Shown piece after piece: positions 55,320-64,000 of a DNA stretch of 64,000 bases. The notes below the pieces were generated by a model. That model did not search any database and had not been told where the DNA came from. It saw only the letters and a list, made by a program, of their open reading frames with translations. A program made the position numbers and the translations under genes. The stretch comes from Ligustrum vulgare (lineage: Eukaryota > Streptophyta > Magnoliopsida > Lamiales > Oleaceae). The DNA is taken from NCBI GenBank assembly GCA_963555705.1, contig OY743190.1, forward strand, positions 17,181,491-17,245,490. Direction: 5' to 3'. The stretch's first letter is position 1. The number at the start of each line of letters is the position of its first letter.

Positions 55320-56285
55320 GTTACAAGAGAGAAAATGTAGTAACTACAAATGCTCAGATAGCTGCACTAATGAAATATGTTGAACATTTTGTTAAAGCAC
55401 AAACAAAAGGTGTAAAAACCATTCATCAACGTCTAGTATGTCAAAATTGGGGGGCAAATCATCCTACCGAGGAGTGTATGTTGTTGGCCACTGCTGAAGA
55501 ACAAATTATTTTTGTTAAAAATACCAATAGAAAATAGTACAATTCATATTCTCATACCTACAATATGGGTTGGATAAAACTTCTAAATTCTAGATGGTCA
55601 AACAATCAGAACAATGCCAAAAATTCACAATAGGAAAAGAGACGCACTGGGGGAGATGTTTCTGTAGTATATGGAAAAGATGGACAAGATGTTTGAGAGG
55701 CAAAAAACTAGTTATTAGGACCAACATGCATCCATAAAAAATCTAGGAAATCAAATAGGCCAGATGACTTAACAACTCTCATAAAGTCACCTAGAACACT
55801 TTCTATCAACATAGTTAAAAATACTATGGAGCACGTTCAAGCCATGACAATAAGAAGTGGAGTTCAGTTGCTAGATATTCATGTGAAGAGGCTTGAAAAA
55901 TTTATAAGCAAGTTCACAACATCTTCAACAGAAGCATCTAACGGCAAGATTGAAAATTCAGAAGAGAAAGCACCAGCTCTAGTCTAAGCTTATGTTCCAC
56001 CAATTCTCTTTCATCAACGATTGAAGAAACACAAATTTGATAAGCAATATGCAAAATCCTATACATCAACATCCCTTTTGCTTAGAAAGTTGCACATCAA
56101 CATCCGTTTTGCAGATGTAATTGCACAATTTCCTAGCTATGCAAAATTCATGAAGAAAAATCTATGAAACAAAAGGAAGGTTGAAGACTACAAGACAGTT
56201 TGATTAACAGAAGAATGTATTTCCATTAAACAAAAGAAACTCCCAAAAAAATTGAAAGACCTTGCACTACTGGTTCTCACACTTT
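55320..56285 (+). pseudogene. Athila-like gypsy gag remnant
   Basis: The plus strand encodes, with stops and frame changes: QIAALMKYVEHFVKAQ, CQNWGANHPTEEC (a knuckle-like region), YNSYSHTYNMGW, IRSGVQLLD, then LKKHKFDKQYAKSY, LHINIRFADVIAQFPSYAKF and KLPKKLKDLAL. This order is the gag C-terminus of Athila-type Ty3/gypsy elements. At least five stops are present. Downstream protease sequence continues at 59697 after a hAT insertion, with a gap. Confidence 0.75.
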
Positions 56286-56289
56286 TAAT

Positions 56290-59200
56290 CAAGTCTTATG
56301 TGAGGCTTGATCCCGAGCTCGTGGTGCTTTGCTCGTCTAACGGATGAGCCTAGCCACGAGCTAGTGGTTAGTGGGCGTAGCCGAGCTTTGTCTCGTGACT
56401 TGCCCATTTTTTTTAGTTAAATACATGAATATAAATTAATTATATAATGATATATTATGTATAAATTTATAATTAGTTATGTAATAAATTAATAAGTAAT
56501 GTAAAAGTAATGAATGAATGAATTACAAGTTCAAATCTCCAATTATAATTAAAAAAGAAAAAAAAAACTAGAATTGAGTAAAGAAATTAAAGTTTAAAAA
56601 TTAAAACTCTCCTCCTTTTTTTTGGGCTTGGGACCGGAACTAACTTGAATAATTGAATTTTTTAGTATACGGAGTTAAAATTGCACACGAACAACTTGTT
56701 ACGTATACATTTTTTTTTTTTTTGAAATCAAAATAGTATTTATGTAAAGAAATTAAAAGTTTAAAGCTAAGCGTGTGTTTGGTATTGTTTAAAATGAGTT
56801 TTCTTGAAATGAATAGTTTTTAAGAGAATTGATGGTTGAAAAGTCAAGTATTGTGGGCTTGACTTTTAATGGATGGTTGAGATTGAGTACTATTGAGAAA
56901 ATTTTAAAGAAAACCAAACAAGGGCTAAATATCCTTTATTCGACTGCATGCAATTTAGGCATACTTATTTTGCATACGAAAATAAGTATCCTCCCAATCT
57001 TTGACACACATTAATGCTTCCAAAATACCTTCTTTAAGTTAGTTCCTTACTTCTGAAAAAACCTTTTACCTGCACTAAAAGCAGACTTCGAAGCTACCTG
57101 TTAAGTGGAGGTGTTAGTAGATCTTTTGCGGTAGAAACAATTGGATATCTCCATTTGTTAGTTCGTCAAAATCCAAGTATATCAAATTCTAAAGAATCAG
57201 CAGGCTCTACATTCCTAAGTAATTCTTGCTTAAAATAATTTTTCAATTCTTCAAGTATTACAAGTAGACTAGATTCGTTATGACAACTAGGGGACATACT
57301 TTAAGAAGAAGTTCCTTGTGTATCCCTAATTTCTTCCATTAGATCTAATAATTCTACTTCGTTTTCTTTAAGTGTAAAGGCACGTGATGGTGTAGATGGT
57401 GTATGACTAACATTAGTTTCAAATCGTGCTGCATATGAGTCATACATGCTTACAAACGTTCTTTCTAAATTATTGTAAGTGATAGGGGTTTCCAAATCAA
57501 TACGATACTTATTTTTGAAACAAGAAGTTTGGTACCCTTAAAATTGTAATGAGGGTACATTACGTATGCTAAGAGAAATAAAATAGGTAAATCTTCCCAA
57601 TATTATCAATATTTTATCTCCATAGAAATTATCATATTAACAAAAAATGAATCATCTCTATATCTATAAAAAGTTCTTGCAATAATATAAAGACGTTCAA
57701 GAATTCTTGAACTAGTTAGGTAATATACCCCAGATAATATATTGGTTGAATTGTAAAAACTTGTCAAAAATCTTTTGATTTTAAAAACAATTTCCCAATC
57801 CTCTTCTATTAATACAGATTCTTTTTCATTTCTACGTATTCTACTATTATAATACTCAATTATTATGTGTTCATAACCTTCACATGATTTAATTAACACA
57901 TATGTAGAGTTCCACCTATGTCCTACGTCAATGATAGCTTTTTAGCATCTTTACTATACTGTGAACATAACTCTTCAAAGTATTGCTTTCTACTCGGTGA
58001 TATAGTCATGTACACTAATGCATCTCTAATTCTATACATTTGGTCATTAATATGTTTCATTTCATCTTGAACAATTAAATTTAAAATATGATGAACACAT
58101 CTAACATGGAATAAAAATCTACCAAATTTAGGATTGAGAATTCGACATAATTTATTTATAATGGGCTTAATAACAATAACATTATCGAACATAAATGATC
58201 GAATTTTCTTTCGCAACCATATTCTCTAACAATTTGTAGTATAACATTAAATATGTTGGTTGCATTATGAGAAAACTCTATAATTTTAAAGGAAATAATT
58301 TTTTTATGCATAACCGAAAATGGATCAATGTAGTGTGCAGGTACAACTATATAACCTTTTTTTTAGGACTTTCCCAAAGATCGAAAGTAAAAGAAATAAC
58401 ATCACCATAATTACGTAAATCGGCTAATAGTTAATTCTTAGTTTTAAGAAAATATTCTATAGTGTCAGAACGAAGAATGTTTATACTAATACCAACATAT
58501 CTAGGTAGAAGATAACATTTGATATAGGTAACAAAGTGTTCATTGTCCACTATGCTTAGTGGCAACTGCGCCCCCGCAATGAATTGAACAATTTCAGTTC
58601 GATTCTCTTCTTTAAAATGCATCCATGTTGTACGTGTAGATGCAAAACCACTAGCAGATGAACCAAATTGAAGTTGACTTTGATTGGAGTTGACAAACCC
58701 ATGTTTGATCACACACTTGCGAAAGTGACGGTTGAGGTGTGTAGTACCTATGCCCTTTTGTCAAGCTAACTATTATGCACAATATTTGCATACTGCTTTG
58801 AACTTCTATTTTTTGTCAATTGTACGCCTAGTTGAGATCAGTTTAAGATGTTCCCAATACTTTGCAGCTTTCTTACCTTTTCCTCCGGGTTTTCTCTTTC
58901 CTCTTCCGTCGGGAATATCGACCAGATCATTTTCTAAGACTTGAACATCAGCATCTTCTTCAACATCATATAAATCTATTCACTGATCACCGGCATCATC
59001 AATGTTTTCTGGAATTGGAATGTCATTGAGACTGACAAATTCATCGTCGAAGTGAGATTGTGGTGTTGTGTCATGCCCCAACTCAAGTTCACCATCGAAC
59101 AATTATTCAACAAATCTTCGTATGGGATCCATTCTTTTATATGTTGAAATAGAAAGAAACTTGGATAGTTGTTATGAGAATTGAAATGTAGTGTAGGTGA

Positions 59201-59688
59201 TAAGAATATTGAAAATGAAATGTGTATAAACTATAAATGGTTAGAATGAATTCTAAAATTGGGAAATATAATGAAAAATTGAGAGATTGAAATGAAATGT
59301 AAATTTAGGTAATGGAAATTGGAGAGATTGAAGTATTGAAGTATAATTGTAGAGTAAGAGTATAGAGAGTAGAAGAGTTGATAGATTTTGGTGAATTGAA
59401 GTTGAATTAGGTAGTATTCATAGGCAGAAAATAAAAAATTGTTATGATTTTTGTGGACCATTCAAAAAGGCTCACAAAACTTTAAATGTGACCATTGGAA
59501 CCCCCAATGGTCACTTTTCTACTTTTTTATTTTTTTTATTTGTGAAACAATGAGCTGAGCCCATGCTAAGCTTGTGGTTTCACACCCATGGATCGTGAAA
59601 TCACTTGCTTATTTGGTGGCCGAGCCGCCCCCGGCTCTTGTTTTCACGAGCCGAGTCGATGAGCGGCTCGGCCCGTTTGCCACGTCTA
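56290..59688 (-). mobile_element. Dead hAT transposon inserted in the Athila remnant
   Basis: The right end reads GGCCCGTTTGCCACGTCTA, the complement of a hAT-type terminus (TAGACGTGGCAAACGGGCC). GAGC/GGCTCG-rich subterminal repeats occur at both sides (56310-56400, 59580-59670). The left terminal repeat is eroded and no clear 8-bp TSD was found, so the left border is approximate. The interior encodes a broken transposase on the minus strand. Confidence 0.7.
57040..59130 (-). pseudogene. hAT transposase pseudogene
   Basis: In order on the minus strand: an acidic N-terminus (to 59130); a BED-type zinc finger relic CKYCA...GTTHLNRHFRKC (about 58800-58700); GAQLPLSIVDNEHFV (58590-58540); FHVRCVHHILNLIVQDEMK (about 58120-58060); a region with TNILSGVYYLTSSRILERLY (57770-57690); and a C-terminal hATC dimerisation relic WRYPIVSTAKDLL (about 57150-57110). 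Multiple stops and frameshifts make it non-functional, so it would need transposase from elsewhere. Confidence 0.8.
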
Positions 59689-59696
59689 CTACTACT

Positions 59697-59852
59697 TGTT
59701 GATCGATCAATAAGCATCATCCCAGGATCACTTTGAAGATATCTTAGTCAAGGTTAATAAATTCATATTCTAGGTGATTTTACTATCCTTGACATGTAAG
59801 AAGATAGGGATATAACAATCAGTCTTGGGAGACCGTTCTTGGAAACTGGAAG
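59697..59852 (+). pseudogene. Athila-like protease remnant
   Basis: LVDRSISIIPGSL, FIFxxDFTILDM and ISLGRPFLETGS match the region after the protease active site of Athila-type elements. The active-site part expected between 56285 and here is missing, so a deletion accompanied or followed the hAT insertion. Cut at 59852 by the Tekay LTR. Confidence 0.65.
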
Positions 59853-60700
59853 TGTAGCGATCGAGAAAGTTTCAAATTTAAAATTAGTTTTAACGAAATT
59901 GTCCCTACGATCTCCAAATCTTAACGGTCACTATTTTCAAAAGTTAATGCACTCATCTAGCCATGGTAATTATTTTTAAATTCAACTAGATAAATTTAAA
60001 TTCATTTAAACCTTAGCCTAAATTCCAGTTCTAAAAGTTGTCCAAATTCATTATTTAACTTAAGTCCATATTTTAGTTATTTTGGATCTAATTTATTTTT
60101 CTAGTTCAAAATTCCAATTTTATTACTTTTTTCCAATTTAAACCAATTAAACTTTCCTTAATCCAACTTTGGAAAAACCCAATAATTTTGAAATCTTCCC
60201 TCTACGTTCCCCACGTTTTCCCCCAATAATCTATATTCCACAATCAATCCTCAAATTCTCTCAATCAAAGGTTTAACCTATCTTACCAAAAATTAAATCA
60301 CAATGAAAGCATAAATTATACCTCATGTTCCTCACATTCACGAACACATTCCCCAAAAACATTCCTGCAACTCAAATACTCTCTGGTATGAAGTCTTCTA
60401 CTCTCTAGTTTTTCAATCTCAATTTAGACATGGTATTCATACATTGAATTCACACACAAACTGACCGCACATCACACACTATGAACAGGAATCGTCAACC
60501 ACCTACCAAACCACTACCGAAACTACAGACCACCAAAATCGAAATTCACAATAATCAACCACAACCACCGAAACACCATCGCACCACCACCACCAAAAAT
60601 CATGGCCTTCAATCCCACCTTTCCTCCAACAAATCAACACCCAAAGCAAAAGCAAAAGCAAAAGTAAAACCAAAACCAAAACCAAAAAGGAAAAAAAAAA
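59853..60700 (+). mobile_element. Truncated Tekay-type LTR
   Basis: Starts TGTAGCGATCGAGAAAG, the sense start of the A/B-type LTR family, and follows the same plan: GTCCCTACG, CTCATCTAGCC (matching the conserved TCGTCTAGCC of A and B), then a CACCACCA-rich tract and an A-rich end. The right border is fuzzy; no interior or second LTR follows, so it is truncated. It lies in the opposite orientation to A and B. Confidence 0.65.
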
Positions 60701-60809
60701 AATTAAGACTCTATCGAAGACTCAATTGGACAGTCAGCTTGCTGTTGTCAGATCTTTATTGAAAAAATCACAGCCTCAAGTATGAACTCCAAGCATTAGC
60801 TTTCACATC

Positions 60810-61407
60810 TGATGAAAATCAAAACATGCTGACCCAAACATGATCAATGTCGTCACCCTGATCACTCCCAAAACACAAACTAAGAAGTCCATCCCCGAGT
60901 AACAGAGTTACCCCGGACATTATTTATCCCTGAGGAATAAAGTTTGCATGTTATATGCACATTATGCTCGGGTCTTAGGGTGCTCGAGGTTAAACCTCTT
61001 AACTGGTTAGGTGTTCCTTGATCTTGCGCACCGAGAATACAATCTCCTAATCATGATAGGACTAGTTTTCCATGAAACCCTATCTTAGACTTACAACCTT
61101 ATCCCTAATAAATAGGAAGATGATTCCCAATAGGACTTGTGCCTAGATTCAAGTACCTTAATCCTATCAGGATTCAACCTCGCACCTCTATAAATACTCG
61201 GCTCTTAATCATAATTTAGGTACACGATTATTATTCTTCCAGTTCATAGCCTCTTGCATAATTTTCTCTATCTCTTTACTAACTTAAGCATCGAAGGGGC
61301 GACGAGGTCACACCTCACAACCTTTGTTTCAGGTATTCGGAGATCCAGTTCATGCTTCTTTGCTACTCAAGCTCGAGATATTTTAGGTGCAATTTTTAGC
61401 ATCATCA
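60810..61407 (+). repeat. 5' LTR of Tat/Retand-like element
   Basis: Putative 598-bp LTR, TGATGA...TCATCA ends, with a TATA box CTCTATAAATACTCGG at about 61187-61202. The right border is fixed by the adjacent primer site; the left border is inferred from the short inverted repeat. Confidence 0.55.
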
Positions 61408-61427
61408 TTGGCGCCGTCTATGGGAAA
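61408..61427 (+). other. Primer-binding region of Tat/Retand-like element
   Basis: TTGGCGCCGTCTATGGGAAA directly after the LTR. It is the form typical of Tat-lineage elements and is not complementary to initiator Met-tRNA. Confidence 0.75.
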
Positions 61428-61889
61428 CATTATTAGAAGCCATAATTAATTCATGTTCTGAACTTCCTAAAGTAAAATTACCTGCTCATGATCATCCCAT
61501 TAGGGAGGAGCAGGTGCCTTCATCACTACCAGTAAATCAGCCAACATTACCAGGAAATCAGACATCATAGCCCCAATCTGTTGTCGTTACTTAGGAAAAT
61601 ATGGAAGAACTTCGCTAGCAAGTCGTTGCATTGACTCAATTACTTGCTCAGTAGAACTAGTGTGCATCACTAACACTATAGGAGGGGAATGCTTCACTGG
61701 CCCAACCATAGAACCATGCACACAACGGTTCTAGGGCAAGTACCTTGGGACTATGCCATCACCACCGAACATGATGAGTTCAAGAACAGTCGCCATGCCT
61801 CCTGCTGTGCTTGCAAGAGTTGTTCGGGAGGGAATAGCAATAGGTATATGACAAAACACTCAGGCCCCAGTAGGTTTCACACCGAACAC

Positions 61890-62780
61890 CCCGTTAACAC
61901 CAGAGGTTTTAGCCTTTCCTCTACTAGACAAGTTTAAGTATCCGAGGATAAAGGAATATGATGGTACAACTGATCCTTTGAATCATCTAAATGTGTACAC
62001 TGATGTCATGAACTCACAAGTCGCCCACAATCAGGTTATGTGCAAGGCGTTTCCTCAAACCTTGACTAGTGCTACTAGGGATTGGTTCTCAACTCTTGAA
62101 CCGAATTCTATTCCAACATTCGCAGATCTTGCCAACAAATTCTCCACTTTCTTTGCAAGTATTAAACGCTTAAGGAAGAAAGTTGCTTCGCTCATGAGAC
62201 TTAACCAATGGAAAAATGAGAAACTGCATGAATTCATGACAGGTTCAATGCTGAAAGACTATAGCACCCTGATCTCTGTGTCTTTGTTGCTGTATTCGCT
62301 CTTACTCATGCTGTGAAGTGCGAGTCTTTCAAAATGTCCCTATCAAAAATATCGTCAAAATCAATCAATGAGCTTCTTACTCTGGGTGAGAAGTACATAA
62401 ATATGGAAGAAGGTTTGTATCCAAGGGAGAGCAACATTGCTTCCAAAAATAATCGAGCACAGGGGCCATAGGACCGATCGTAAGAGACAACGTGATGATA
62501 ACCAAAGGTAGAAGCGTGGTCATGGTAAAACGAGGTCAGAACAGGCGTCATCATTCACTACTCTAAACACACCTCGGGCCAACATTCTTATGGAGATCAA
62601 GGATATGAAAGAGTTAAAATGGCCAACCAGGATCAAGTCTCCTCCAGACGCTCGCAACAAGGGCAAGTACTATGATTTTCACCGTGATCATGGGCACACT
62701 ACAGAGACTTGCTATGCATTGCAGCGAGAAATAGAGGCCTCTATCAAGAGAAGTTTTTTTAAAATCTTACATCAGTAATG
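61890..62780 (+). pseudogene. Gag of Tat/Retand-like element
   Basis: Frame pieces: FPLLDKFKYPRIKEYDGTTD, LNVYTDVMNSQ, CKAFPQTLTSATRDWFSTL (retrotransposon gag core), then after frame changes YYDFHRDHGHTTETC (a Cys/His knuckle typical of the lineage) and ALQREIEASIKR. Several stops. Upstream, 61440-61890 is a low-conservation N-terminus with stops. Confidence 0.75.
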
Positions 62781-62859
62781 ACAAACAAAAAAAGCATGAT
62801 CATTAGTAGGATCAATCATCGAGGAATAATAAACCAACAGAAGGTACAACCAATGTCAT

Positions 62860-63530
62860 CATTGGTGGAATAGTTGCTGCTGGAGACTCTCAAAATGGGC
62901 GCAAAGTGTATGATAAGCAATCCGAGGGGGCCGAACCTACTACTCATCAAGAAATCACATTTAGTTTGGATGAAATAAAAGGAGTGATTACTCCTCTCGA
63001 TGATGCTATGGTAGTCACAGCAATCATAGCTAATTATGAGGTAAAAAGCATCTTGGTTGACAATGGGAGTACAACCAATGTGTTATCGCATGAAGCCTTC
63101 ACCAAAATGGGGATATTAGCAAACAATTTGAGGCCTACCAGGACTCTCTTGTAGGGCTGCAGAGGGAGTGTCATCATGCCCGAAGGTACCATCGAGCTTT
63201 CCTTAACATCGGAGACAAACCCTAAGCAAGTGACAAAAATGACCATGTTCCATGTTGTGCGAGCTCCAATGACATACAAAACAATCATAGGCAGGCCACT
63301 TCCAAACAGGATAAGAGCTATTGTGTCAACGTTCCACCTCGCCCTAAAATTTCCAATAGTAGAAGGCATAGGAGTCGTTCGTAGAGATCAAATAGTAGCA
63401 AGGCAATGTTATGTTACCAGTGTTAAGAATCTCCCACTAAAGTTGCAGTTGTCTCAACGCTGGAGCCCAGTTTCGAGCACTGTGGCAGGCTCTTACCAGT
63501 TGAGGAACTTTTAGAGGTCAAGCTCAAGGT
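62860..63530 (+). pseudogene. Protease of Tat/Retand-like element
   Basis: IGGIVAAGDSQNGRK (from about 62858), ITFSLDEIKGVITPLDDAMVV, the active-site motif ILVDNGSTTNVL (DNG form, usual in this lineage), a stop near 63154, then VVRAPMTYKTIIGRPLPNRI, VSTFHLALKFP and RDQIVARQCYV. One stop and a frameshift after 63490 break it. Confidence 0.8.
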
Positions 63531-63559
63531 CGGGAGGAAGGTCACCATTGGTCGGGATC

Positions 63560-64000
63560 TTGATGAAGATCTAAAATCTACACTCACATAGTGTTTGAAG
63601 CACAATATTGATGTGTTTGCTTGGAAGGTACAGGACATGCATGGGATTGACCCAGAGGTCACCGTGCATAGGATGAATGTAAACTCAGATGCACGACCAG
63701 TCAAATAGAGGAAGAGGCAATGTGCTCCTGATCGACGAACTGTAATTCAAGAAGAGTAGGCAAGCTCACAAAGACAGGATTCATCAAAGAATTTCAATAC
63801 CAAGATTGGCTTGTAAATGTGGTCTTGGTAAATAAAAGCAATGGTAAGTGGCGATTTTTCATGGACTATACATAGGATGACAAGGAAAAAACATCTTTCA
63901 TGGAAAATTCAGCAATATATTGCTATAAGATCATACCTTTCGGTTTGAAGAATGCAGGAGCAAAGTACCAAAGGCTAATTAATAAAGTATCTACAAGCTT
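63560..64000 (+). pseudogene. RT start of Tat/Retand-like element, internally deleted
   Basis: CLKHNIDVFAWKVQDMHGID, HRMNVNSDARPVK, EFQYQDWLVNVVLVNKSNGKW and FMDYT are followed at about 63875 directly by DDKEKTSFM and CYKIIPFGLKNAGAKYQRLI. The block between (LPRIDQLVD and the first catalytic Asp region) is missing, roughly 50 codons. Stops are also present, so it is dead. Confidence 0.8.

Larger units (their letters stand above)
60810..64000 (+). mobile_element. Tat/Retand-like Ty3/gypsy element, 5' half
   Basis: 5' LTR, primer site, gag, protease and the start of RT, running off the window end. Protein motifs and the GGCGCCGTCTATGGG primer region identify the Tat lineage (Retand-like). The coding region has many stops and at least one internal deletion in RT. 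Confidence 0.8.

Noticed and set aside
60481..60762. Lys/Pro/Thr-rich 93-codon frame in the truncated Tekay LTR
   Set aside because: It is the low-complexity CACCACC/AAACCA tract typical of this LTR family.

Overview
This is a stretch of plant nuclear heterochromatin, most likely from a dicot. It is AT-rich, has no intact ordinary host gene, and is built almost entirely from nested transposable elements. The families are all plant ones: Ty3/gypsy chromoviruses of Tekay type, Athila-like and Tat/Retand-like gypsy elements, Ty1/copia elements, hAT transposons and MITEs, and a decayed DUF1985 (Ulp1-associated) gene. Strands, target-site duplications (TSDs), primer-binding sites and polypurine tracts were read directly from the sequence; family names come from protein motifs. 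LTR divergences are counts by eye. Layout, left to right: a host fragment (1-133) is followed by a solo LTR (H, 134-15949, TSD CTTCC). H is split by an inverted composite of two related non-autonomous gypsy elements (C on the minus strand, 945-13740, and partial copy G on the plus strand, 13741-15359; flanking 5-mer TAACA on both sides). C is itself split by a young element A (1898-11760, TSD CTTTT), and G carries a hAT-type MITE (13857-14395). The intact C/G sequence inside G serves as the empty-site control for A. A diverged host tandem duplication (15983-21075) holds the gag-protease element D (16323-20369, TSD ATTAG). Copia element E (21527-30173, TSD ACATT) and copia element F (30425-47326, TSD GAGAT) follow. 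F's left LTR is split by a young Tekay chromovirus B (30751-40787, TSD GCCAT). To the right are an AT microsatellite, a MITE (47941-48281), two tandem copies of a decayed DUF1985 region (48290-53325), an Athila gag/protease remnant split by a dead hAT transposon (55320-59852), a truncated Tekay LTR (59853-~60700), and the 5' half of a Tat/Retand gypsy element that runs off the window (60810-64000). The main discovery is element A. Its two 3.29-kb LTRs are almost identical, it has a perfect TSD, an initiator-Met-tRNA primer site and a polypurine tract, and its LTRs and 5' leader are related to autonomous element B. The whole gag-pol region except the last codons of pol has been replaced by a block read on the opposite strand. 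That block holds two intact intronless ORFs. The first (5771-6322) encodes a 183-aa basic, four-cysteine protein resembling the cysteine-rich nucleic-acid-binding proteins of flexuous plant RNA viruses. The second (6622-7275) encodes a 217-aa LOG-family cytokinin-activating phosphoribohydrolase. Each ORF follows a similar TTTAAATAG box; three hairpin repeats and an AATAAA signal lie downstream. A mobile element therefore appears to carry a virus-like regulator together with a plant hormone enzyme. Further points of interest are an apparent 86-nt spliceosomal intron joining gag and protease in frame in B, a 149-aa extra ORF with a SUMO-interaction-like motif in B, and a six-copy TTACGGCCGTAA array with conserved two-helical-turn spacing in all five LTRs of the C/D/G group.
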